From Tubulanus polymorphus (Eukaryota > Nemertea > Palaeonemertea > Tubulaniformes > Tubulanidae), in contig NC_134028.1 of assembly GCF_964204645.1 (NCBI RefSeq), forward strand, positions 20,930,153-20,994,152: a DNA stretch of 64,000 nucleotides. Direction: 5' to 3'. Below the pieces are notes generated by a model. It made no database searches. It was not told the origin of the DNA and worked only from the letters and a program-made list of their open reading frames with translations. Positions 1 through 11,195 of the stretch are shown piece after piece; position 1 is the stretch's first letter; the number at the start of each line of letters is the position of its first letter. The translations under genes and the position numbers were made by a program.

Positions 1-640
1 ATCAGTACCGCGTTCAGTTTTCTATCTAATAGATTCAATCAATTATAAAATCTTTATCCGCTAAATTATACCAGTAACTCTCCAATAAAAATGGCATTCT
101 CTGCCGGTCGAAGATGAGGAAATATTATGCAGTTTCGGGTTCTGTCTTCGACATAAGTACAAATGCCATATACGTTGAACGGAGCCCCCTCTGCCACACG
201 ACAATGATCCATTGACATAGGGGGGCCATCAATTTTTGAAAAGTGCCCTTTCTCCAAATATTTGTGTCATATCAAACGGCCTATAGAACGGCCCCTTTTC
301 GAGTCTCCCTTAAAAAAAGATATTCAAATGCGACGTACGGCCCTGACTTCCAGAATCAGTTAGCATTTACAGGGATAATCGGGGACTGAAATTCGGCGGC
401 ACCTGTGTGAATTTGACTGTTACAAGTAGAAACTGACAAAAAAATTCAGAACACATCAAAGCCTGTGCCCGAAGCGTAATTTATCGTCTCCAGCAATTTC
501 AGTGACATTATCAATACGCTATCAGATGAAGCTCATGGAAAAAAGGTAATGAGTGCTTGGACCGTCTACTTCATGGCGCAATCGATTGAGTAAAACTAAG
601 TTTAGAGAGCTTACAGATGCTAACAAAAATTATCACGTGC
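1..640. other. Intergenic, no gene recognised
   Basis: No open frame here resembles a known protein on either strand. A short stretch near 390-420 contains a FGGTC-like peptide reminiscent of a VWD domain start, but it is too short to call. Confidence 0.4.
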
Positions 641-850
641 TGCAAACGGAACATCTCTATGAAGCCCGATGGATAACGAAGATACGATGATTGTAACGAG
701 TTTAGTTCTGACAGTCGGATACGGATGATAATCATTCATGACGCGGATGTTAATCAGACGATCTGCGACGTCTTGAAGTAAAGTGTAGTGACAAGTTCCG
801 CCGAATTTGTAATTGAACCCGTCAAACGAGGCGTACGATAGATCATCTTA
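641..850 (-). pseudogene. Decayed partial copy of the VWD exon of the neighbouring BMPER-like gene
   Basis: This 200-bp stretch matches about 2495-2690, part of the large VWD exon of the gene at 1598-4713, in the same orientation, with scattered substitutions and small indels. The rest of the exon and its splice sites are not recognisable nearby. It is therefore a truncated duplicate rather than an extra exon. The similarity is read directly; that it is non-functional is inferred from the missing remainder. It lies downstream of the parent, consistent with a local tandem duplication that has since eroded. Confidence 0.7.
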
Positions 851-999
851 GTTCTGATCAGATAGGGTCTACTTTCTTCGCTTTTTGAAATCAACTTAAG
901 CAAAATTTCTACGATTTCTTTTTTACGACGGCGCCCGGGGCTGGACAGAGCATACCATCTCTTAACATGATGACGAATTTTGTGCATACTACGACGAGT

Positions 1000-1597
1000 G
1001 AAGTTTCACGATAAATTATTATAAAACAACGATAAAAAAGTGTTTTATTTCAAACATATCTGTAGATATAAAAACATTGATCATATTTACATTCAAACCT
1101 GAAAGAAATAGATATGTTATTAACAAACAAATACAATTTGAAATCCTTATAAAAGCACAGTGTATGAAAATTATAACATCACAAAAATTCAAAACGTCGA
1201 ATTTGCACTAAATTATTATGAAAAGTTGCATAAATTTACATAAATTACACCCTGCAAAACCAAGTCATGACATGATAACAAAGTTACATAAAACGATATT
1301 GAAGATAAACGTATTGAAAACAATCTACAAAATATGAAACTATTCTGAAATCATTCACTACAAAATAAACAAAAATCCTGAAAAAGCAAAAACTCTGAAA
1401 TAGAAAATTTAATTAGTAACAACAAGAAAAACAACAGGAGCAGCGACATAAATATAACATCAATCATCATTAATGATGCACATCACTTAAAACAGAGTAA
1501 CATTTTATTTTTACTTAATCTAAGTCATCAGGAACATCAGGAATCTAAGTCATCAGTTTGAGAACAGGTTTTATCATTATGTAGGATCTCGCTGGTT
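1000..1597. other. AT-rich 3' flank / probable 3' UTR of the BMPER-like gene
   Basis: AT-rich, no coding potential seen. On the minus strand an AATAAA lies at 1509-1504, about 90 bases beyond the stop codon of the BMPER-like gene, and could serve as its poly(A) signal. Further copies occur beyond it. Confidence 0.4.
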
Positions 1598-4500
1598 CTA
1601 ATCCAATATGGCGTTCTCCGACTCATCACCAACTACAACACCTCCTAACGATCGTAACAACAACGGCATTTTCCCTCTTCTTTTCTGCTTGTGTTGTTTC
1701 TTCAAGTTTTTCTTGTTCTTCGAAGAGTTAGAGTCGTGTTGTTTCTGCCGAGTAGAATGGTCACATTGAGAATGTTTAGGTAGTTTGAGTTGTATGTTGT
1801 GCTCGGCGCATTCTTTTACGTAAAACTTCACGATAGCGCATTCGCAGTTTCTACCCGAAGGACATTCACAAACGTTATCAGTACAAGCCCTGAAAATGAA
1901 ATAGAAATAAACCATTACCAGTCTAGTTTTTCTTTCATTATTTTCGTAACTCTCCTTACTCGGTACCAGCCAAATGAGGAAACTGATGGTGTAATTATAC
2001 CGAAAATATATTACTCAAAACGTGGAAGTAAGAACTTTACTATAGAATTAGATATTTACCTGAGAAATGGTTGGACGGGGACTTTCTTGTGGCATTTTTT
2101 GAACGCCGGACTCTTTAAGACAGCACATTTCTGATGAGCGCGAACTCGCTAATCCACAGTTTTACACGACGACTTTCTACTATTAAACGGTTCGTCGCAG
2201 TTACATTTACCACCGACTCGCCACGACTTTGCGAAAACCTCCGAATCCGAGACAATTTCCTGCTTGAATTTCATTTTACTATCGTCTTTTACGACTTGAT
2301 TGAAATTACCGCAAAGACCGCCTAATTTATTCTGCCAATTCGCAGTTACGTAAACATTGATATCGCCTTGTTTACTCCAGGTTAATCTGAATCCGTTTAT
2401 CATATTGACGACCACTGTCGCGTTTTTGACGACTTCAATAGTAAAGTTTTCATGTTTGAACGGAACAGCGATTTTACTACGATTCACTCTGATATCCAGA
2501 TCTCGATGAAGCCCGATAGATAACGAAGATACGATGATTGTAACGAGTTTTGTTCTGACAGTCGGATACGGATGATACTCATTCTTGACGCGGATGTTTA
2601 TCAGGCGATCTGCGACGTCTTGAAGTAAGGTGTAGCGACAAGTTCCGCCGAATTTGTAATTGAACCCGTCAAATGAAGCGTACGATAAATAATCCTTGTT
2701 CGAGTTAGTAACTGAACAGATACTATGAGCCGCGACACATAGTGGGCAACATTCTCCATGAGGCCGATAGAGAATAGATTTCTGAAAAAAAATGAAAAGA
2801 TGTAATGTATTCAAGTTTCATGATTTCACGAAAACATTAAATGATTTAAACGCCAACGAAAAACAAATGGATGACGGGCAGCAACAAAACATATCAAACT
2901 AAAATAAATCCCCACATTTAGAATAAAAAAGCCCGAAAGTATCCCTGCAAAAAAAGTATTAGGATATGGTCGAAACATCGAGTAGGTATTCGCTCAAGAA
3001 ATAATGGAACAATAATTATTTGTTTTTTCAATCACTGATGATTTTAATATCAATTCCTCAATTGTATCAGGATTTCAACCATGAAAACTTAGATATTTAC
3101 CTGTGAACATTTAGGAGTTGAACCACACGTTATTTCTTGGCAGGTGACGTTTCCATCTTTACAACTACAATCAGTACAGGATCCATCCTTCCAGATCTGA
3201 TCAATCTGTAAATAGAATACTACTGAGTTCAAGGTTGGAATAAAGGACGGATTAGCATCGAAGATAGGGATTTAATTCAAATTTTAAAAGACAGTTTCTT
3301 CCTCTTTTATGAAAAATATACTACAATGTACAGGGATATTTCGTCTATGCTTAACCTATGGTTATTCGAATATCTGTTTCAAATAATGGTCTTATGCCCT
3401 TAACTCAAATAGTAAGATATTTACCTTGTACATTTTGCCTTTGTATGCACATCCAGCTGGACGCTTACATTTCGGACAACACGATTTCTTATCGTAGACC
3501 AAGAATTGTTTCGGGCAATTCAGATCTGGACACGATTTACGATAACACTGCATCCCGCCCTTGTAACAAGAACATTTCGTGCATTTATCCGGCATGAAAT
3601 GTCGATTTTCTTGATGAAGATGACCGCGAAATAAACAACTGCCGTGAATAGAACTGACCGATACGGCTTCTTTACCTGCAAGAAAAATTGAATTCGATTT
3701 AATAGGCAAATCCACAAAAATTATTTTTCTTAACCCTTGGGTTAGATGCCGAGGGAGGGTAGAGAATAGAAGAAACTTTGGCCAAAGAATTGTGCAACCA
3801 CCAGGACTCGAACCCATGTGCCCTGGACATCTTAAAAGATTACTTACCTTTACAAATTGGACAGCACTCGTTTTCTTCGTGTACTTGATATTTTTGTGGA
3901 CAATTTAAAACTGGGCAAACTTTCCGAATACACGTCAATTCACCCGACTGAAATACAATGATAACAATGACAATGACAAATTGAACGTGTATATATCAGT
4001 GAAATACGTATGAAGTGCTCTAAAATTTTAGAACTAAACATGATTATTCGTTTATACCTGGCATTTACATGTTGTGCACTTTTCACCGGGTTTTGTCATT
4101 GATTTCCCATCTTCGACGGTAATTCCGTCCAGAACGCAACCTTTAGTGTTCTCTTTCTCGCTGCTACAGGCCGGGCAACATTGACCCGGTTTATATATCT
4201 GTTCACGACATCCCGCGCGACATTGTACTTTACTATGAGTTAGAACACCGGACTGAAGAAAATATTTTTAAAAAAATTTTAACATACGTTTTGAACATGT
4301 AACAATCAGGATCCAGTGAGTTAGAATCAGATATTTTTCATTCGGTTTAGTGAATTAAATTTCTAACGCCTTACACTGCGGAACTGGGTCGTAGCACTAC
4401 CAGCACCAGCAACAGATATTTTCAGACGAACGTGACATAGGCCTATTATTTGAGAAATCCAGATTAAATTTACTTACCGAACACGAGTGCTGTTTACAGG

Positions 4501-4713
4501 GATCTTTTTCGTCAATCCATTCAGCTCCACTTTTATATTCTTTATTCCGATATTTACAGCCTATGATTATCAAAGAATCAGCATTTATATATCATCTGAT
4601 AATATGTTAATTTATGTGTCATTATCATTAGATATGATAAGATATGAAGACTAACCCGTTACTGAATAGATTACTGAAATCAACACAATCATTTTCAAGA
4701 TGTAATAATCCAT
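1598..4713 (-). CDS. Crossveinless-2/BMPER-like secreted VWC-VWD-C8 protein, interrupted by one in-frame stop
   Basis: Eight exons join in frame: 4713-4656, 4560-4478, 4252-4058, 3947-3848, 3675-3425, 3205-3101, 2781-2060 and 1889-1598, giving 602 codons. Exon 1 encodes a signal peptide beginning MDYYILKM. Four cysteine-rich VWC modules follow with CxxCxC and CCPxC motifs, then a VWD domain (FGGTCRYT to LGGLCGNFN), then a C8 domain (HQKCAVLKSPAFKKCH, ECPSGRNCEC) and a basic Lys/Arg tail. This order matches BMPER/crossveinless-2 and kielin/chordin-like extracellular BMP regulators; those usually have five or more VWCs and a TIL module, which I do not see. Codon 2151-2149 is TAG, between VWD and C8, yet the frame stays clean after it through a correct splice to the last exon. 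It may be a recent null allele, a read-through stop or a sequence error. Family certain, orthology less so. Confidence 0.85.
2149..2151 (-). other. In-frame TAG inside the BMPER-like reading frame
   Basis: The codon sits between KTVD and RVRAHQKC in the large exon. The downstream C8 signature is intact in the same frame for about 29 further codons before the splice donor at 2059-2058 and continues across the junction. Confidence 0.85.
3735..3830 (-). repeat. tRNA-derived SINE remnant in intron 4 of the BMPER-like gene
   Basis: On the minus strand there is a perfect Pol III B-box-like GGTTCGAGTCC near 3800, without a recognisable A box. It is probably a 5'-truncated SINE or a tRNA-like relic. 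Confidence 0.35.
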
Positions 4714-4867
4714 TGTAATCTTTCAATTCTTTGAGTGGTAATCCGTCAATCATCGATTGAATGTTAATTCGTTAATCTCGCGTTTACTGATTATCCGCTA
4801 ATCCAATGATAGTGATGATGATGACTAGTCATTGACTGAACTGATTTGTTGATGTCGCATCAGATTG

Positions 4868-4874
4868 TTTTATA
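4868..4874 (-). promoter_or_regulatory. TATA box candidate for the BMPER-like gene
   Basis: TATAAAA on the minus strand about 155 bases upstream of the start codon. It would place transcription start near 4840 and give a 5' UTR of about 125 bases. No exon boundary is visible in between. Confidence 0.45.
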
Positions 4875-4879
4875 CCGGG

Positions 4880-5560
4880 ATCATCTGTCACTCAAACCCG
4901 ACACGTGAGAGAGGAGCACATGTCATTAATTAAACACTGGCGACTGACATTAATTACCTGATTACATATTTTCGACTTCTGTGAACTGTTCTGATGCTGT
5001 TCTAATTATTGTAATTGAGTAAAATCAATTAAGCTCTAATTGACTCTAAAACGACGTACGATATAGATTGATTATTCACATCCAGTAATTACAACGTGAC
5101 GAACTCTACTTTCGTCGAATGAAAAATTCGATGTTTTCATACGCATCCAATTAACTCCCTTTCAAAGTTTGAAAACCAACTATACACAAATTTTAAAACA
5201 GTTAAAGCGAATTTCATTCATCAAATATTAGAATCAAAAGACATGACGCTTCCAACTCGCACTAGAGTCAGGTGTCTACTCTCCACGTCAGAGTGTGGCT
5301 ATTCTACTATCACCTCCTTCGGGGTTTGTGTTTTAGTTTTTGGGTGTTTGTCGGTTGTTTTCCGCTTTTCTTGGGCGTGTGTTTGGTGGAGTCGCCTGGA
5401 AGCTGGTCTCGGTTTTTCAATGTCTCGTCTATTTGTGTAGTAAATTCGCACAGCAGGAAGTGATAATATGTTTCTTTGTTAGGCAACTGTGAACATCTTA
5501 ATATGCATATGAAATAAATGCATGTACAACGTATTCATTTCCTCAGCAACGACAAAAAGT
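4880..5560. other. Intergenic, nothing recognised
   Basis: AT-rich except for a GT-rich stretch at 5240-5460 whose open frames show no protein-like composition or similarity that I recognise. Confidence 0.4.
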
Positions 5561-5569
5561 ATAAAGCAG

Positions 5570-5878
5570 GACCCAGTTCTACAGTTGTGAGTGAGTTAAA
5601 GTTCAATGAGTTAACTCGGAGTTTAATCTGAACTCGAAACTGTTTAACTGGACCCAGGACAATATATTATGATATTAATCGCACCATACACATGTCGATT
5701 TATTTGATAAGCCAGTTGAAAATAGAACAAAACCCAACTTGTCGCTTACCGGTTCAGGGTTCAATTCCACAGTTCCAAGTTAGGATTTAGCTCCGAGTTA
5801 ACTCATTGAAAATGAACTAGCTTGAACTCAAGAGTTAACTCTAACTCACAACTGGTGAACTGGGCCCTGGTAAGATAA
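5570..5878. mobile_element. Imperfect fold-back (MITE-like) element
   Basis: The left arm (about 5570-5652) and right arm (about 5760-5877) are inverted copies. Both carry a CTCCGAGTTAACTCATTGA block in opposite orientation and end in a CCCAGTT/AACTGGG terminus. The same terminal motif occurs on the element at 30087-30193. The arms have diverged by small indels. There is no coding capacity. Confidence 0.6.
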
Positions 5879-6383
5879 AAGATTGGTTACACGAACCAGA
5901 AATTCCAATTGTGTAGTTCGTTTTTTTTCAGGTTCGCTTCCAGCTCGTGTTGCTATTATTTCAATGGGCAGAAAATCCATACTACTCTCGCTGTGTTAAT
6001 TGCGGCTATATGTATTGTGTTCATTCAGTATTTGACATCGTGGGTGGTTTAAGTATAAATCATTGTTCATGAAAAGAGTAAATTCAATGTTGTCTATAAT
6101 CGGAACAAGATTGATTCGTAAATACGAAATGCGCGTGTTGTATGATAAATATATATATAACTACTCAAAAGTTCTATTTAAAAAGATGAAAATGTTTGTT
6201 TTTTTCAAAAACATCTATTTCAACTCATCTAACATTTGACGTATACATGTATGTATGTTTCTAGAGATAATTGCACCCTGCTGAACGACCGTGCCGTATC
6301 ACGACACAGGTATCAAATTTGATTTAGAAGTTTAATTGGGCGTGTTGGGTAATCCGCGACGAAATTCCTATAGCAGCTCGAGA

Positions 6384-7398
6384 ATGAATGGTAGTATGAA
6401 CTACAGCAGCAGCAATAGCAGCAGCAGCGGTAATGGTGACGGATTGAGATGTCCTGTGATGAAAATCAGTGAAATCCTTACGATGTTAAACATATTTTAT
6501 GTCGGGCCGATTTGTGTCGTCGGCATCGCATTGAATGTCTTAAACATACTTATTTTACGGTCGTTTCGTTCGCCGATCGTATCCGTTTACCTTTTACAGT
6601 TACTAGCGGCAGCCGACATATTTTACCTGGTCAGTTCTTTTTTTCTATTTCACCGTCAGATTTTCGGCTTATTACTTCATGAAAGGTGAAATCGTCTTCC
6701 GTCTCAATGGCGGTAACATCTTTCCGCGGTTCTACATACCGGCGCTTGAAATTTACGGCTTTTCGATTCTATTTCGCAACATCTTCGTGCCAGTCGTTTC
6801 GGTTGACCGGGCGGTGAATTTGTATTTTCCGTTTTTCGCCCGCCGCCACGTCACAAAAAGGCGGGTGACGACCGTATTCGTGATCCTATTGGTTGTCTGT
6901 TTTTTCGGCCGTGGTTACTATATGCTATTCGGAGTCGGGAAATTTGGATACCGACCGAACAAATGCGACCAAACGATGGAAATCTACGCGCTGAAACGAA
7001 GTCCTTTCATCAAGAAAATGCATAATTTGAGATACTACCTTTGCGTGTCGTTCGGACCAATGCTCGTACTTATAACTTTGAACTGCCTGATTACATATAA
7101 AGTCGTATTTCGAACCGGAATCGGGGCGGCTCCGTCGAAAGCACGCTCACCATCTAACGCGCAAGCCACGAAAACCGTATTAACGATCGTGTCGTTGTTT
7201 ATCGTTTGTGAAATGGGCCCTGTTATCGATCGGTTGAGTCAGCTGATTTTGGGCCGCCGATATACATGGCATCCGCATCTCCGGAAAGCGTCGCTCTATT
7301 TGTCCGTGAATGATTCTTTTTTGAATTTTTTTGTCTATGTGGCAGCAAATTCGCGATTCCGCAAGATATTCGTGAATATGCTAAAACGGGCGAAATAA
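6384..7398 (+). pseudogene. Rhodopsin-family GPCR with a frameshift in TM2-TM3 (receptor 1)
   Basis: A single-exon class A receptor read in two frames. From ATG 6384 a Ser/Asn-rich N-tail precedes TM1 (GIALNVLNIL) and TM2 (LLQLLAAAD). The frame then stops at 6689. A second frame picks up the homologous continuation (AYYFMKGEIVFRLNGG, aligning with AYVFVVLGDIVFR of receptor 2) and runs through VDRAVNLYFP (DRY-equivalent), TM5, TM6 and a TM7 NDSFLNFFVYVAANSRFRK to TAA at 7396-7398. The switch falls in or just after a T7 run at 6638-6644. One indel there explains it: either real inactivation or a homopolymer error. TM motifs resemble invertebrate peptide (FMRFamide-type) receptors; the ligand is unknown. 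Confidence 0.75.
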
Positions 7399-7444
7399 GA
7401 AATTCATTCCAATTCCGGATTACAAACTCTCTACCAGCCGCTTC

Positions 7445-7835
7445 TATCAGGTGCCAAAATTAGGCTCGGGCCTGGTCCGACGTTTTTGGTCGGGCCAAAT
7501 TTGGCCCGGGCCAAACAGGCTCGGGCCCATTTGGCACCCGTGTGAACAGTTTTTCCGGGCCAAATTTGACACGGGCCAAAAATGCATGTGTGATCGCGGC
7601 TATAGAGACGCATGGCTTACCAAAGAGCGCGCCGATTTTCATGTTCAAATTCAAACCCATTCAGTCAATACTAAACAATGCATAAACCATGGAATCTAAA
7701 ACGAGTCCATACTTAAACAAAGCGAAGTGACTGACTTCTAGAACCAGTTTAAGTTAACACGCTTAATTTGACTCAGGTCTGGTCCGTCGTTTTTGGTCGG
7801 GCAATTAGGCACGGGTCCATTTTGCAGATTTTTTT
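7445..7835. repeat. Imperfect GGCCAAATTTGGC-type direct and inverted repeats
   Basis: Motifs of the type TTTTTGGTCGGGC and GGGCCAAATTTG recur in both orientations at 7455-7580, and a further copy of TTTTTGGTCGGGC occurs at 7791-7803. Overlapping open frames on both strands are by-products of the palindromic composition. Confidence 0.45.
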
Positions 7836-7839
7836 TCGC

Positions 7840-8340
7840 CAGATCTCTCCACCCCTACACCTTCTAACTTGATTTTTATCATCCACGTATTTACATTTCG
7901 ATTTTGTCAGCTTGTGTTAATTTTATACTCCTGTAAAGCACACTGATTACAATTTACAGCAGTGTGCTATATAATGAAATAAGTAATATTGATTATTAAT
8001 ATCAATTTCAAGTGTGAATTTGTAGTTGAAAAATAATTGATTTGATTAACAATATAATTTGATCTAGACATCCCAGCGTCAATCAATCAAGAAAAAATTT
8101 AACTAGTCAAAGACTCAAGATCAAGTAAAGAAAAAGGAAGATGCATTCTAACAACTGATTGCGATGTGAAGACTATATTAGGCTCATTATTAGAACCTAC
8201 ACTACAGCTATTTAACTTTCTAAAGATGATTCGTCGCAGACCCTCACATACCGTGTACATTATCACTCAAATTGCCTAAATATGTCTGGTGTCGTCGCTA
8301 TAGTATACTACTTATTAAAAACAATGATTACACCAATATA
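7840..8340. other. AT-rich intergenic, nothing recognised
   Basis: No coding, RNA or repeat signature beyond simple AT-richness. Confidence 0.4.
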
Positions 8341-8369
8341 ATTAATATAAGCTCAGGTTTTTAGCGTTT

Positions 8370-8625
8370 AGTGGTTTGGAAGAACATTGATCCCAAAGGC
8401 TATATTTCGAATAACAGACCAGGTCCAGTTTCCTTCGTTTGACATTCGGAGGAACATTCCTCCCGAAGTCGATACTTTGAATATCAGACCTGAAGGTCAA
8501 ATTCTCCTCGTTTGACCTTGGGAGGAATATTCCTCCCAAAGTCAATTGTTAGAATATCGGACAGGTTTCCATCGATTGACTTTGGGAGGAATATTCCTCC
8601 CAAGGTCAATTTTCACAATAGCGGT
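8370..8625. repeat. Tandem repeat of 64-73 bp with a GGAGGAATATTCCTCC palindrome in each unit
   Basis: About four units. The palindromic core appears at 8448, 8521 and 8585, and a degenerate copy near 8385. In the last units the symmetry extends to TTGACTTTGGGAGG on one side and its complement on the other, so each unit could form a cruciform or bind a dimeric factor. Confidence 0.75.
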
Positions 8626-9095
8626 CCTCTTAATTGATGACACTCAATGAACGAGCGGCTCAGATTTCGATTGTGCGCCTATCGCGCTTTCTGTAAATGT
8701 GAAGACCTCGGGGGCATTATGTTCTCTATAGCCCGACACAATCCCACATTCCGGACTGTTAATAGGTCGATTTTACGGCAGAGTCGACATGTTTCACCAA
8801 TTCTTAACTGTTCATTTATGAATATGTGAGGACTTATGAACTAAAAATTAGTTAAATTTTTGATACATTTTGAGAAAGTCACAAAACATTTGAGACTGCG
8901 TTAGAAATGATAAATTCACACGTAAATGTATGACATAATGCTGCGTTATATTTCACGGTCCAGCAACATCCGGGCACCTAAAGTATGTGATTTACTTATC
9001 GACTTGATTATGGTAATATGTGGTAAGGGAAGAGATAATACGAGCCATGAGACGGGAAAATACACAATATACACAATACAAACCGTGTATGATTA

Positions 9096-9262
9096 ATAAC
9101 GAGAGAAATCCCACAATAAATACAGCCAAAAATGAAAAGTTCTATATTAAAATGATTATATTTCGAGCAACGTTTCGGATAAATGCTAGCGCCATCATCA
9201 GGCGTACTGAGAACAAAATAAAAAAATATTTTGTTCCATTTTGTTCCCAGTACGCCTGATGT
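9096..9262 (-). mobile_element. Non-autonomous repeat with hammerhead-like core, copy A
   Basis: On the minus strand the element reads AGTACGC, CTGATGA (9201-9195), a 19-nt spacer, GAAAC (9176-9172), then GTTGCTCG, and ends in TTATTGTGGGATTTCTCTCG (9119-9100). Copy B at 11196-11317 is the same element in the opposite orientation. An additional inverted piece of the CTGATG end lies at 9240-9262. CTGATGA/GAAAC is the hammerhead-ribozyme core order, but stem II is degenerate in this copy. Confidence 0.6.
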
Positions 9263-9649
9263 TGGCTAATAGCATTTAACTTTATTGTCAAAGAAGAATA
9301 CTTTTATGACAAGTACATAATTGTACAATATTTGTACAACGATGACGGATAACCGCATACAAGGATAATGTGGATATTAGTACGGATAGTAGAAATAGTA
9401 CAGGAAATAATAGATAACATTGTATCTTTAGAGTTATAAATTAACAGACTCCCGTTTGACTTTAACTCTATATAAGTACTGGTGGAGGATGTTCATGTTA
9501 CATGATTTACTTAAACATTTTACACATTTGGAAGTGTTAGGATTACTGCGTATGTTTTTCTCGGAATGAATCTCTCCCGTTCTTCTCTGTAGAAAGGGCA
9601 GATTAAGAGTGCAAGAAATTCGTCTTCTACTACATTCATGTTACAAAAC

Positions 9650-10993
9650 TGACAATAAATTACGCCCGTATATGGATGTGATAATTAATGACTGTATATA
9701 CGCAGCCGAGCTACTAAATTCACGACGTTAGATGATAAAAAATCATATCATTAATGAGAAATTTTATACATACCCCTAATCGGATACACGGTGAACGTTC
9801 GTTCTATCCTATCGTCATAACTAATCGGATTCGTTTTTGAAAGGTGTCGTGGATAGTACAGTTCTACTGCAGCTTGGTCGCTCACAGGTCGTGGGATGCT
9901 CGTCGAAAACATTACTAACACGGGCCGAACACCGACAACACCGCAACTCAACGTGTGCCAGAGAATTAAAACTCTCCCTGTTCTATGGATTAACAAACTC
10001 AATGTTTCTGTATATTTAGGCTGGTATCTACCGGCATCTATACTGGGTTTGATATTCAACGCATTCACGTTATTAGTTCTAAAACGGTTTAAATCTGATA
10101 ACTATTTTCTCATCAAAATTCTCGCTCTAAACGATCTTTTCTTTATGATCGCTACATTCATTCTTTATCCGCTGAGAACTGCGTACGTTTTCGTCGTTTT
10201 GGGAGATATTGTATTTCGCAAGAACGATTGGAATTTTGGTTGGATCTTCATCTCAGTCGCTTTGCCATTTTTTTATATATTTCAGATGACGCGTAACTGG
10301 TGCACTGTACTGCTCAGTCTAGAGCGGTTGATCGTCGTTTTATTTCCAATTAAATCTCGAAACTTTCCCAAGAAGTTAATTTCACAATGCGCAATGGTGT
10401 TTATTTCACTTTTAAGTTTTTTTGGCCATTTCATTCGTTTCATTCCTAACCAACAACTTGGATTTATGGATTGCCCGGTTGAGTGGCCATATGTGACAAT
10501 ACGTATTAAGTATTATGACTACCCCGAGTGGTTTAAACAATACAGATGGCGATCTGCAATTTCTAGGGTCTATCTCTTCATGTATCTTACTGTTATAATC
10601 CCAATATGTGTTTTAGTCGTTATCAATGTTATTCTTATTTCGGCGATATTTTTGGATCGGCTTAATCGACGTTCAGTGCTCGGTGTAACAGATGAAACGT
10701 CTAGAAGGGAAATAAGGGTTTTAAGAATGGTTTTATCAGTAGTTTTGTTGTTCATCTTCTGTGAAGGTTTTGGATTCATTGATCGTTTAATGAATTTAAA
10801 CCGTATCCCCGCCATTCCGGGTATGAGCCTGATAGCGCTGGGATTTTCAATCATCGATTCGTCCGTAAATTTCATCGTGTATTGCGCGACGGATGAAAGA
10901 TTTAGGAAAGTAGCTTTTGATATTTTAGGCAACGTTTGCCGCGAACGACGGGTACCGATAAAAGAAAAAGGATAAAAAATGCCGAATATGGAG
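9650..10993 (+). repeat. Left arm of a 1.35-kb inverted duplication containing GPCR 2
   Basis: Homology to 13853-15200 in opposite orientation begins about 245 bases upstream of the receptor start (matching TACGCCCG and TTCACGACG blocks) and ends just after the stop codon (AAATGCCGAATATGG). It therefore covers the gene plus its putative promoter. Confidence 0.85.
9896..10975 (+). CDS. Rhodopsin-family GPCR, intact (receptor 2)
   Basis: An uninterrupted single exon of 359 residues from ATG 9896. The N-tail carries N-glycosylation sites (NIT, NVS). Seven hydrophobic segments follow. TM1 has LGLIFNAFTLLVLKRF, TM2 LALNDLFF, TM3 ends SLERLIVVLFP (ER replaces DRY), and TM7 is SIIDSSVNFIVYCATDERFRK, an NPxxY variant. 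This pattern is typical of invertebrate FMRFamide/peptide-receptor-like class A GPCRs; the ligand cannot be read from sequence. The protein is 94% identical (21 differences by my count) to receptor 3 at 13868-14944, its inverted duplicate, and more distantly related to receptors 1 and 4. An upstream in-frame TTG-containing frame is not needed. No TATA box is evident. Confidence 0.9.
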   Translation: MLVENITNTGRTPTTPQLNVCQRIKTLPVLWINKLNVSVYLGWYLPASILGLIFNAFTLLVLKRFKSDNYFLIKILALNDLFFMIATFILYPLRTAYVFVVLGDIVFRKNDWNFGWIFISVALPFFYIFQMTRNWCTVLLSLERLIVVLFPIKSRNFPKKLISQCAMVFISLLSFFGHFIRFIPNQQLGFMDCPVEWPYVTIRIKYYDYPEWFKQYRWRSAISRVYLFMYLTVIIPICVLVVINVILISAIFLDRLNRRSVLGVTDETSRREIRVLRMVLSVVLLFIFCEGFGFIDRLMNLNRIPAIPGMSLIALGFSIIDSSVNFIVYCATDERFRKVAFDILGNVCRERRVPIKEKG

Positions 10994-11195
10994 CGATGTT
11001 AGAATTATAGTGGAAATACCCCCCATAGCATACGTCATTATACGACTGACCAAATAAGACCATACCGCTTGCCCATTGCATTTAACACGCACAAGACGTG
11101 TAAACTCATGAGACATAGTTGTTTTGTTCATTACAATCTTGGAGGTTGATATTTCAAAGGGGAAATGATTATACCTAAGGGGTTGTCCTTATTTG

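Noticed and set aside
5243-5463. Two overlapping 60-odd-codon frames rich in Cys/Val/Phe
   Set aside because: Low-complexity GT-rich DNA; no promoter or splice support.
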